From NCBI GenBank assembly GCA_964030785.1, contig OZ034975.1:358201-422200 (forward strand): DNA of 64,000 nucleotides, read 5' to 3'. Shown here piece after piece: positions 43,169 through 55,900 of the stretch. The notes under the pieces were generated by a model. The model did no database searches and was not told the DNA's origin. It worked only from the letters and a program-made list of their open reading frames with translations. Each line of letters starts with the position of its first letter. Position 1 is the first letter of the stretch. A program made the position numbers and the translations under genes. The DNA is from Siderastrea siderea. Lineage: Eukaryota > Cnidaria > Anthozoa > Scleractinia > Rhizangiidae.

Positions 43169-45898
43169 ACTTGTGTGATGTACGGACAGAAGAAACACTG
43201 GAAATAAGAATTGGTAAGTGTCAAAAAGCGTATTAACACAGTCAAGAACTCCTTTAAATTAACCTGATAGTTTTCCAGGGGAGGCAAAAAATCTGCAACC
43301 GAGGAAAGAACCGAGATATTCACGAAACTGTTATTGCATTGTGACACTCGACCAAGAAGAAGTGTTTAGGACCGCTACTGTGGAAAAAAGTTTGTGGTAA
43401 GTTGGCCTCATTAAATTTCCATGTTACCATTCTTATTTTTTTATTATTTTAAAGAAGCAAGGAATGAAGACGTTATATTTTAATTCTGGGCTTTATGTGT
43501 GTTTAAATTAAGGCATTATAATTTTGTTTCGTCTTTCTTTGGTGAGAATTAAAGATTATTTTGTAAACGTTCTAGCTAGCACACTGAATAGGGCCTTATT
43601 AACTTTTCCGTGTATCCTTCATCTTTCGTGTGGGTTTGAAAAACTTAGTTTACTTTACTGTCATAACGTTTGGTTCTCGGAGAGGTCGTTACAGATTTTT
43701 TATCTTGTTTTACGGAAGACGTGCTTGAGTGGTTTGTTCCTGGTTAGCATAAAGAAGATGAACGTAAATCTCGTATGCGATAGTGTACAATATTTGATTA
43801 AGTTTACATTAGCAGTTACCCTAAAAGTGTGTCGAACGTGACTAAAATTGAAAAGCGGCCGATTAAGAAGTGTTTGATCTAACATGCGATAGAAATGCTG
43901 CTTTGCCTGTGGTATTTTATCACACGAAATTTTAATACGTAAATTTTTACAAAAGCCTGAAACTTTTTCCTCTTTTTGAACACGCAAGCAAGTTCATGTT
44001 TTTGTCACAAGAATAAACGGTCTTTCTAGCATGCTTAATTTGCTGGTATTTGCTCTTCAGAATTCGTGAGAAGAATTTTCTCAGTGTAGATTTACTCTAA
44101 TTGTTAATTAAATTTTAAGGTTTTAGGGTCTGTAACGTAATTAGTTTTAGGATTTTTTGTTTTTTTTTGGCATCATTGAAATCTTGCATACCTTTTTATT
44201 TCAGTTTATCTTAAAGGGCGCCTTACAGGCATATATGCTTGTTGCTTATTCAGATTTGTTATTTTAAGTGAATTAATTGCTGAATGTATTTCCAAAACTT
44301 CGACACTTCTGTGTACAATCCTTCATCAGTTAATTTACAAATATGTGGTTAATAAAGAAATGTTTCTTTTCGTTATGACCCTCTTTTGAAGGTTAGTGTA
44401 CACAGATATGAATAATTAATTATGAACGGTCTAGAAATTTAACACCGAAACTGTTTCTGATAAGACTACTAACATGTTTACTGGTGTTAAAGTTTTTACA
44501 AAAAATAAAATTAATTGAATGCAGTGTTTTTTCACTACAGGTGTGTAACACAGGATTAATGACAAATGCAGGGTGTAACTTTTTGAGTTTTTTTTTGGAT
44601 ATAAGAGCTCAGAATACATCAAAACTATACCTGCCAACCTTTCCTGAGTCAAATAAATGAGATTTTCATCTTCATATTACCCTCATTCCCAAAAATGTTA
44701 GAACTGACGAATTTCAAACATTGCAAAAGATGTCTGAAGCTAGAGTTGAAAATGTTTTGGTGATTTCAAAACATTGCTGCAGAAGTCATTTCCGAAGATT
44801 GCCACAGTTTGGAGACAAACGTAGTTTGGAAGATTCAAGCACAACATGTAGCGTCATTCATTGGACTACGTATTTTGCATTGAATCAGATTTACTTGCTC
44901 TTAGTTTAGGAACTTGCAGTCTGAATTTGTGAGTTAGGTGTGAGAAATTGACCTGTTTTGGGCATGAAGTTGATGATTTCAGTTGACAGGTGTGAGAGTT
45001 GCACGTAATAAGTGAGAGTTGGTTAGTATTCACAATCTTAAACAAGTCATGCCTATCCCTTTTTCCAAAAAAGACTTAAAAGAAGTTAATACCAACTACA
45101 TTGGCTGTTTTGGATATTTTCTAGTGCTTTGCAATACCTCAAAAATGCCCTTTGATGGATAAAAACCCACTTTTGATGATGATGATGATGATGATACATC
45201 TTTTATTTCTTTTAACAGCCCGTTCTTTGGTGAAGATGTGCATTTTGAAGTTCCAAGAGACTTCAGAACATTATCTTTTTACCTTTTTGACACTGACCTT
45301 ATAGGAAAGGATACAGTGCTTGGAAAGGTAAGTATATGTTAATATGTGATTGTAGTTTCCTCTGCAACTTAATTAAGCACGAGCTTGGAACCTTGAGGTT
45401 ACTATATATAAACAGTAACCAAGGTATGAAAATATGCATACTTATATTTAATATTCATGCATTTTGTCCTCGGACCTTGTATGTTTGGGAGAGGGATCAG
45501 TTTTCTAAGAGCAAAGCTGTTCCTTGAAGCACCTTAAGTTACAATGTGCACAGCTTTTTCAATAAACAGTTTTCGTTGTCCCGACCCTCTACCTAAGGTT
45601 TTTGGTGGGGAGGGGTAGGGGACGGGGTGCTGGCACTGACAGAATCTGACCTATTATGCAGCATTTTCTTGGTTTGTATCTGTAGTTATTATAAATAACT
45701 TATTCATTTCTTGTGTTTTTAGGTTGCTATCAAGAAAGGTTGTGTTCATAATTATCATACCGATACATGGCTTCCTTTAGTTCACGTTGAACCAGATACT
45801 GAGGTCCAAGGAAGAATACACTTGGAAATCAAACATTATGAATTTATACCTGATACAGATGATGACGAATTTTCAAATACACCCAAACTTAGTATAAG
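43153..45898 (+). CDS. RASA exons 1-4: N-terminus and C2A domain
   Basis: Codons 1-154. Start [10 protein letters not shown], then C2A strands ([66 protein letters not shown]). As in RASA3 C2A, the calcium-binding loops lack the usual full set of acidic residues. This suggests calcium-independent lipid or protein contact, by analogy only. Confidence 0.9.
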
Positions 45899-48800
45899 GT
45901 ATGTTTTTGTGTCTTATCTGTTTTGGTTTCTTAAAAAAGTTCCTTCCCTTTGTTGGCAATTTTAGTAATTCTCTATACCTATTATCTTCAAAGTGTATTG
46001 ACATTGTGAAGAAAACTGTTCTGTTATTTAAGCTCAGGAGTTTCAATAAAATTTGAAGTAGGCAGCTGGTTTGAGTAGAGTAACCGACTGTATCAAACTA
46101 GGGGTTTGAAACAATCTTCCTTCAATTATTTTAATTTAGGGCAGAAAGTAGCCAACTTTTCTGAGCGTAATAGCCGACGCTTTTCGTCCGCCGTCGGTGC
46201 TTATTGAAAGCACTGTAAGCTACAGAATGATGGGATAATGCTGTTTGGCAGCGAGAGGTATTACTTATAATGATTTTATTTCTCTATTTTTGCAGGATTG
46301 TAGAGTGTACTGATTTGTATGGATGTAATGGCAATGGTACATTCTCTGACCCTTATGTCAGCATCTCTATTCAAGGCCCACTCTCTAGGTGCTTATCCAA
46401 TAATAATAATAAATTATTATTGTTATTAATTATTACTCCTGGCATCCAGGCACCTGATTGTTGGGATCATTGCAGTCACTGAGAAAGTAAGACTAACGGT
46501 GCTCAGCAATTATTGTGATCACGTGAAATGTAGTAGTCACCAATCATAGTGGTCGTAGCAATCATGGTTATTGCAGCCATTGCAAATGTTTGTTTGTCAT
46601 CATTACTATCTCTGTGTTCACTGATTACTATAAGTAAACATATTTTTTGTAAGTGGCATTAGTGATTGTAACAATCATATGGAAAACAGGCATAAGCATG
46701 CAATCCTTACACATCTAAATTGTATGTTTTGTTAGGAAACGAGTCTTTGTACTTCTTATTTATTTCTGTTTACAGGTCAGAGCCTAAAAAGACCAAAGTT
46801 AAGAAGAGAACCTTAAACCCACAATTTGACGAGTCATTTCTTTTTGAGGTAAAAATGCATACATGCATACTGTATGTTGTCTTACCTGTACTTCATAGAT
46901 GTTAAATGTATATTTGTTAGATGCAACTTTTTAGAGAGTTGCCCAGTGTCCACAAACTTTGTGAATGTCTCAGTTTGACACATCAATGAATGAATATTTT
47001 GTACTTTGTTTTAGATACCCACTGATGATGTTGAAAGTTTAGTGTTGAGGTATGTTATTATTTTCAATTAATACTTTACCCGTTACTTTTATTTACTGGT
47101 TTTATTATGTTATATATAGAATTACTGGAAGAAATATTAAAGAAATGACATTTTTTGTTGACTTTAAGGTGTGCGGCATGGAGTGCCAGTCTTATAGGTG
47201 AAGATATTTTCCTAGGGGAAGTAAGTGATCTCAGATTACATTTATATTTGTAAAATCATTGAAGGTGAACTGAATATTACTACCTTGTGAAAATTCTGTG
47301 TTGTATTGAAGTTTAGCGCTAAGTACAGCAGAACGCTGCCTTGTGACCCCCACTTTAATGCAGTCACATTATTATGAACTCTGCAGTGATTGTCTTGTGT
47401 ATTAACCATGCTAATCTGGGCACTTTGTTAATACAATCATACGTATAATGTTAATATTAAAGGGACACTGTCACCAATATCTAAATAACTTTGAAAAGCA
47501 AAAGGACATATTCTAATCAGCGGAAATCCAAAAGCAACGGTTGAATTTCGTTTAAAATTACTCTACCAGTTCTCTGAGACTATAATTGAGTGTGTTTTGC
47601 TGCAGATCGCTAGGATGGATATGGTTGCAACTTGAAAACATCAGGTTGATGTTTTCAAGTTTTCCCTTTGTTTCATGGAAAAGTCGCTAGTAACTGACTA
47701 TGGTTTGCTCTTCCTTTGAGAAAACCATTTGATTTCCTTTTCTTGACGTTCTAGGAGTATTCTGTGTACGTGAAAAAAGTATTTAATTTAAATTTCAGCA
47801 CATTTTTCACCCCAAAACGTCAAAATCCCCGTGACAGTGTCCCTTTAAGGTATGAATTTTGACATACATGTATAGTGTAAATGTTATTAGATATTAATTT
47901 TAGTATTTTTATTATTTTTTTTTATTTTCTCATTTTGAATTTCAGTTAGTATTTTTAATTAGAGCGTTGGTTAGAGCGCTGCACCGGTATCGCAGAGGTC
48001 AGGGTTTGAATCCTGGCAAGCCTGATTTTTTCAGGCTGTCTTTTCGTAACTGCATAAGTTGCGTTAATAACTGCGAGGATCTTCTTTACATTTATTTCTT
48101 CATTCCACAGTTCAAATATATGAATTTCATATATTCATAATTTCATCTTTATCTTTCCTGGGTATATTACGAACCAATTTAATGACCAGCTCCCAGTTGG
48201 CTTGATAGCTCAATTGGTTAGAGCGCTGCACTGGTATCGCAGAGGTCAGGGCTCGAATCCCAGCAAGCCTGATTTTTTCAGGTTTTCTTTTTCGCAACTG
48301 CATAAGTTGCATTAATAACTGCGAGGAGCTTTTATCATTGATGTAAATTTCTAATTTCTGTTTAAATTATTTCATTGTAAAGCACCATGAGCCATGGATA
48401 TGGTGCTATATAAATCCTTTCATTTTTATTATTATTATTATCATTAGGGAACGCGTCCAAATATCGGCATCGATTCCGACTGATTCCGATCAATCGTTGT
48501 CCGATTTTTTCCGTTTCCGATAAAGGGTTGACCCGATTTTATCGGTGCCGAATGAAACGGAATCGGAAAAAACCATCGGGTCAATTTTCGGCATCGGAAA
48601 AAAGGTCAAATTATTGCAGTCACGACAGACCCCACAATATGTGTTTATACACGAACAATTTGTAGCAAGTTACCGTTTGTATCAAACAGAAATTTTAAGG
48701 CCGCCATATACATGTATGCACGTACAAATTGTATTACTTATTTCTGAAGCATGTTTGAGTCGGTATTAGAGCTTAATTTAGAGAAGAAAACGAAAAATAT

Positions 48801-51800
48801 AAACTCAAACTGTAAACTGTAAACACAGGCCGATTGAGTTTACACTTGGAGTATTGTTTGCAAAACCAATTTTAAACTTACGTTTTCGCAGCATCAGTCC
48901 ACAGAATACTGTCAGTTCCATGTGTAATTCAACAGGATCGCTGTTCATCATTCATCAAATGGTATCGTACATGAATATCACCAGTTCGGCAGTTGAAATA
49001 AATCAGGAAATACAGTAACCCGAAGTCGCGTTCACTTCAGTGCTGCTTGATGTAGTCTCTTCGAGGTAAAACAAGCTATTTACACAACGTATATTTTGCG
49101 TAATTTCTTTTTCAGGCGGCAAATAAAAATGTCTTGTATGTCCAGGACGAGATAAACATGCAGGGCGCCGCATATATAAAGACATTGACAGGAAAGGAAA
49201 TTGCCACAAACCAAGTCCAAATTAGTTACCATAAACTGCGATCCCAATTCAGTATATTTTATCCAAAATGAACAAACTAGCCATAATTTGGATCCGTTCG
49301 CGGTGAAAGTAATGAAATGTGAAATGTGGTGATGTTTTGAAAGGTCACTATAAAACAATGTTGGAGCAATTATCATCTGTTGAGTGTGGGGTGAAATCTC
49401 TGGGTATTGATGAAGGTTTGCCCAGTTTGAATGGTAAAAGCCCACCTTTGTGCCCTTTTGGTTGTAGGTACGTGTTTTCATCTAAAGCGGATGCAATACA
49501 TCACTGCCGCTTAATGGATCATTCAGCGGCGAGAAAGTGGAGATCACAGCTCCCGAAGTTTGTGTAGCTCAGTCTTCGCGCGACTGCACGATTTGATTAA
49601 GTTTCTTTTCTGGGGTTTTGTGGGTGATTAGCTTATTGTAAGAAGCAATGAAAATAAACTTAACAGAAGAAAAGTTCACTGCAAAATATGCTTCATTACT
49701 TTTAAGCTTGTTCCAATGCCCTAACCTTTAGTGACACGTAATTTCAAATCCCTTTATCTCTAGATCTGTAAGTTACCGTATTTTTTCGGTTATAAGGCGC
49801 ACCGTTTTTTCCTCAAAAGTCCGTATTTCCATCCAAAATCATCGCTAAATTTGGGGTGCGTCTTATAGACAAATATTTTCCAGAAGCAAATTCGAAAGAT
49901 CTCGATTTTTCAGTATAATTACGCTATAAACTGAAACATTGTTGGTCGTTGACTTTTCTGCAACATTCTGCTTTAATTCTGCAACATCAACATTTCACTT
50001 AAATGCGAGAACATTTTTAAAAAAGAAACTGAAGCGACAGAACGGTTTGAGAAACGACATGATAGCGCATTTTCAGAACAAATTAAAGCCGTATTTGCAT
50101 ACAGTGCGTGCTTGAAAGCACGTGCTCAGTAACATGATACCGTCACGCACTAAACCTTGAATATTCGACAAATGCAACATCTTTTTTGTTAGACAACATT
50201 GTTGGATTGTTCAAAAAAGGAAACCTACCTTCTTCATCTACCCAGTGACACTTTAATTCTAGGGAACACCTGTATTCTAAGTTGTTGAATCATTTTAAAG
50301 ATGACTTTCAGGGCGAGTTTTACGCCATTCGCCATCACTACTCTAGCCTGTTCCAGGCGTTCAGATAGTGGAGTGCAAGCGAAAACTTAAGCGAGCGAAA
50401 GAGCGGGAAAAAACGAGGGGAGACTGGGGGAGAGGACGAGGGAACGCCTGTGAAATTTTCTCAAAGGAGGCCGTTCCGGTATACCAGAATCTGGTATACC
50501 CTCTGATTGGCCAAATTTGACACCTCCTGTCAACACCAGAGGGTTGTTGATGCAGACAAGAATGCGATATGGCGTGCCCGTGCGAAGGTCATCCTCCATT
50601 GAGTCACGCACGGTTAAATATCTGTTTACGGCAAGCACTTAACTATTTAACAAATGTGGATACTTTGCAAATGGAATAAAAAGATTGTCTTCAAAACGTG
50701 TTTCTGGGAAGAGGTCTCATCACCATTCTTCCAACAGGATTGGAAATAGCTTGATCTATTTCCAAGGTTAATCAACGCATTGTAAAGAAACGCTGTTTCT
50801 AAGATAATTGTGGTCACTCTGCTTGTCGTAATCATGAAAGACCAAGTAGAACAGCTTCAAAGCAGTGGAATCAGAACGCTTGCTATCGAAGTAGACGAAG
50901 AAGAAGCAGGAGAAATGGATCGGCTAGATTATTTATGAAAGTCATGAAAGCCTGCTGTCGAAGGAGTGGAGGAAAGAACAACAACAAACATATCGTAGCC
51001 ATCTCAATTGATGAAGACGACGAAGTTCATTCCATCACAGAGTGAAAAGCTTTCTATTCATCAATTTGATAAACCGATGTGTATGTAAAGTCGTCTGTGA
51101 TTCTTGTTACCTTTATTGGTCCAGTAGTGGAGATGACATTTGCCTTTCCGTATCGCAGAAAATTTTGCAATGTCCATTCGGCATGTCAGATTTCTTAAAG
51201 CATCACCAGTACTTTTCCCAACGCTTCAAACTCGAGAGAAACCTATTTCGGTGAGCATAATTACATAACTTTATTGTTTACTTTGACCTGGCCTTGGGTT
51301 CATGTTTCTCTGCCGCTGTCGGCGGCCTAAAGTGGGCGGCATGGGCTTTTTAAAATTAATTTCCCAGGCGTTCCCTCGTGCTCTCCCCCAGTCTCCCCTC
51401 GTTTTTTTTCCCGCTCTTTCGCTCGCTTTATTTTTCGCTCGCGCTCCACTATCTGAACGCCTGGAACAGGCTAAGGCTATCACTACTCGGAACTTATCGC
51501 CATCGGCACCGCTGGTTCTCGGCACTTTTCTGCTCTCAGTAAATTCTAGCATTCTTGCTTTACGTTGGCAACTCGAAACAAATCAGCACTAACTGAAGAT
51601 GTAAGGCATTTCAGTGTGACATTTTCAGCTTTTGTTAATGTGTGACAATACCGCTTTCATTTAATTAACGGAAACCTGTGCACTTGTCTTAGTGCAAAAG
51701 ACTGTTATGCTGTTGCTTACAATCTCGGTTTCAGTTAGCTTAATATCAGTGAATTCAGTTGTGACTGGAATAAACTTGAGAAGCATTTTTTCCAGAGTTC

Positions 51801-52889
51801 GGGGTGCGTCTTATAACCGAGTATTTTAGTGATATTTTCAGTTTGAAGACTTTGCATGATTGAGTTGCGAAGTTTGGGGTGCGTCTTAAAGCGAGTGCGC
51901 CTTCTATTAAAACCGAAAAAGTACGGTAATTTGCTGCTGAAATTGAACATTGACGTCTCTTTTTCAATGAATTTAGCTTGGTGTTTTGGTGTGTAACACG
52001 GCCGTCACAGGGGTAAACAAACTTAACTTTGGTGTATATAAAATATTTTTTGAAAACTCATTTTATTACAAAAAATTCTTGCAAAATGTTTCTGCTCAAG
52101 CTCTCAAGGGTCTGGACATAAAACAGACATGCCCAGTTTAACGACCCTTCTTGGGCTGCCACACGAGTACGGTACGGTATAGACAATCTTTGCTTCTGTG
52201 CTTTACATAAAATCGTCCGCCAAGTTATGGGACAGTTAAGTAACTGCAAACTGAAGTGTAGCAGTTTCTTTTCAAAGCAAACGTGGTGCGAAATTATCGA
52301 CGACCCAAATCTTACTTTTACAGCTTTTAGAAGTATAGAAGTATAAAAAGTTGAAAGTTAGGTAACGTCACAAAAGAGAACGGAATATTTCACAAAACAA
52401 ATCAAGTAAGTATACTAAAGTAGACTACTATGTAGCATTTTCCATAAAATTTTCAGACTACAGTTTCTTAATTTGAGAACGGAAATGAGTTTTAACGCAA
52501 AGAACATTATTGGATCGTGCTTCAAGCGCTCTTTCTCTGCGTTCTGTGACCAAGATATTTCAGGTTTATAATATTTTACGTGACGCATCGGATCGGGAGG
52601 TCAAGTCTTTCCGATTAAATCGGCACCGATCTCATCGGAATCGGAACGGCACTCAAGGCCCAGCCAACACATACCGATTCCGAACAGTCGGGAAATTGAT
52701 CGGTACCGATTCTGATCATCGGATTCCCATCCGATATTTGGACGTGTTCCCTTATTGAAAATAGAATGATGTGTGGAGAGAGGAAACTCAGAAAAAATTC
52801 TGAGTTCCAGATGGGATTTGAACCCACGACCTTCGGTACACTAGTCGGATGCTCTAACCACTGAGCTACGAGAACTCTAGTGGTTAGCG

Positions 52890-52931
<42 letters not shown>

Positions 52932-55900
52932 GTTATTATTATTATTGTGTCTCTTGCTGACTGGAGTTAAACACTGTAGTTCACTAGGCCAGCAACTGGG
53001 TTCAGTTTTCCTTGATATTTTCTTGATGAGGAATACTACTGCTCACCATAGATAGGATACCGACATTTTTGCAAAGTCGCAATAGGTAGCCATCTCTCTT
53101 GGAAGAGGATGGACTGCTCCTAAAATATTTATTTAGGTTTAATTTCAATGCCAATTTCAGATTTTTTCTCTCTAGCAGGGTTACTTCCTAGAGCATTTGC
53201 AACTATTGGTTTCCCAGAGAGCTCATTGTGACTAATTGTTTTCACTTGAAATGAACAGGGCTAAATGTAATAGGTTATAATGACTCGTTATGTTAAATTG
53301 TTTTGTAGGTCAGAATTCCTTTAAGTAAATGTGACTTATCCACAACACATGAAGGATGGTAAGTTGTATGTTAGTTATAACCAACACAACTTTGTTGTTA
53401 AGCTTAGTTCTTAAAAAACAAGTTTATTTGAGAGGGTTGTCCAATACACCCAAACTGAGTCGGACCGACTAAGGCAGCGTATGGTCCATCTTACCGGAAG
53501 TCAGGTCATGAGAGACTTAGAAATATGGCATGTGGGTCTTTTGGCAATACACCCAAACTGAGTCAGACCGAGTAATACAGTGCATGGTCCGTCTTAAGGG
53601 GAAGTCAGTTTGCGAGAGACTTAGAAAAATATGGCAGGTGGGCTTCAGAGAGGGTAGAAAAGTAGGCGGGCCGAGTCGATCGGACACGGCCCGTCATGAC
53701 TTGTCTAAAAAAATGCGACCTGACAAACTGGAAGTCAGTTCGAGAGAGACTTGAAAAAAATGGCAGATGGGCTTTAGAGAGGGTAGAAATGTCGGCGGAC
53801 CGACTCAATCGGACACGGGCCGTCACAACCCGTCTAACAAAATGCGACCCGACAAACCGGAAGTCAGCTTGCGAGAGACTTGGAAAAATATGGCAGGTGG
53901 GCTTCAGAGAGGGTAGAAGTGTCGGCGGACCAAGTCGATCCGACACGGGCTGTCACGACCCGTCTAACAAAACATGACCCGACAAAGTGGAAGTCAGTTC
54001 GCGAGAGACTTAGAAAAATATGGCAGATGGGCTTTAGAGAGGGTAGAAATGTCGGCGGACCGACTCGATCGGACACGGGCCGTCACAACCCTTCTAACAA
54101 AATGCAACCCGACAAACCAGAAGTCAGTTCGCGAGAGACTTGGAAAAATATGGCAGGTGGGCTTCAGATTGGGTAGAAATGTCGGCGGACCAAGTCGATC
54201 AGAGACGGGCCGTCACGACCCGTCTAACAAAATGCGACCCGACCAAGGGAAAGTCAGTTCGCGAGAGACTTAGAAAAATATGGCAGGTGGGTTTCAAAGA
54301 GGATAGAAATGTTGGCGGACCAACTCGGTCGGACACGGGCCGTCACAATCGGTCTAGCAAAACACGACCTGACAAACCAGAAGACAGTTTATGAGAGACT
54401 TAAAAATATGTGGCAGGTGGGTTTCAGAGAAGATAGAAATTTCGGCGGACCGAGTCGATCGGACACGGGCTGTCACGATCGGTCTAGCAAAACGCGACCC
54501 GACAAACCAGAAATCAGTTCACGAGCGTGAGAGACTCCGAAATATATGGCAGGTGGGTTTCATAGAGGGTAGAAATGTCGATGGACCGACACGATCAGAC
54601 ACGGGTCGTCACGACCCATCTAGCAAAACGCCACCCGACAAACCAGAAGTCAGTTCGCGAGAGACTTTGAAAAATACAAGTAGAGCGGTATGAGGGAGGG
54701 AAGAAATGTCGGCGAACCGACTCGATTGCACACGGGTGGACACGACCCATCTAGCAAAATGCCACCTGTCTCATGGGAAGTCATCTCGTGCGAGAAAAAT
54801 AAAGCAAGAGCGAATTCTATTCCTTCCAAACATATTTAGACGCTAACGGGTTTTTTGACTATTCAACAGCCATACACGTATACGATCAACTAAAGAGATA
54901 GCGCTAAAAAAAAACAGCAAAAACACTTCTAAATTTACCTTTTCTAGTTAAAGCATCTTAACTAATTTTTTGCATGATAAGTGCTACAAGGACGCTGTCA
55001 AATTGAATCAATGCTGAATTCTACACAATAGACCATTCAAGCCTGTTTTATAGTTTGCCACTAATAGATGCTAAGAGACTTGGATAAGTGTGATCCGACC
55101 AGGTGAGAAAACTTGTTCGCTTGAATGGCCTATTGTGTAGAAACCAACCGTTATGCAATCTGACAGCGTCCTCGCAGCACTTTTCACGCGGGAAAAAGCA
55201 AAGTTGAAGTCGTTAATGGCTGTTGGATAGTAAAAAAATCCTTTAACCTTAGTAAACGTAGAGATCCCCCGGGGCGATGGCACTTACGCGGGGTGAACAG
55301 GTTTTTCAATGAAGGTTTCAAGTCCTCAGCTTCTAATGTTCGCGCTTTTGGAGATCAACCAGTTTTATGGACATTTAGGAGGAGCAGACTGTGAGCGCTG
55401 TTTATGTGATTTTAACAAAACGCCCTTACGGTAACAAGTCTCCGATTGTATGGTTCTTCCGATTTTTCCGATTCTCCTATTCTACGACTGTACTTGCAAT
55501 TGTCTAATTTTAACAAAACGGCGTTCTGGTAACAAGTCTTCGATTGTACGATTCTTAGTAGTATTAAAGTAGTAGTAGTAATTCTTTTTATTGAAAAATG
55601 CACTTCGCAGTCTAAACGACAAGATTAAGTGCCTGTTACAAGAATAGTAATCTATATATAATCTATCTCAATATAAAATATCAAAAAATAGTAATTGTCC
55701 GATTTTATCAAAACGACCTTCTGGTAACAAGTCTGCGATTGTATGATTTGTCTGATTTTTCCCATTGCGCGAGTCTAATACTGTATTTTGTGTTTTTGCG
55801 TCTTCTTGTAACAAGACTCCAATTGTCTGATTGTTGCAACTGTCCAATTTTCACCTTTCTCGCATGGCACGCTTAAAGAACGGAAAATATCAGGCTGTCT

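Larger units (their letters stand above)
48446..52752. mobile_element. Outer TIR element of a three-level nest (4.3 kb)
   Basis: The left end AGGGAACGCGTCCAAATATC, with CGATTCCGACTGATTCCGAT beyond, is inverted at the right end (AGGGAACACGTCCAAATATC read inward from 52752). Both subterminal zones repeat CGATTCCGA/TCGGAATCG motifs. Removing the nested elements leaves about 2.2 kb. It contains one short zinc-finger-like frame and no transposase that I can recognise. Confidence 0.75.

Noticed and set aside
48193..48268. Possible functional tRNA gene
   Set aside because: The anticodon and T stems are mismatched, and it carries the SINE body and (ATT)n tail of the neighbouring unit. It is a SINE head.
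52796..52876. Possible tRNA-Thr (AGT) gene on the minus strand
   Set aside because: The anticodon stem TCCGA/ACCGA does not pair, and the 3' flank is a SINE-type hairpin.
53530..54693. Staircase of overlapping ORFs on both strands
   Set aside because: The 131-bp satellite shifts frame at each unit, so the similar peptides are translation artefacts.
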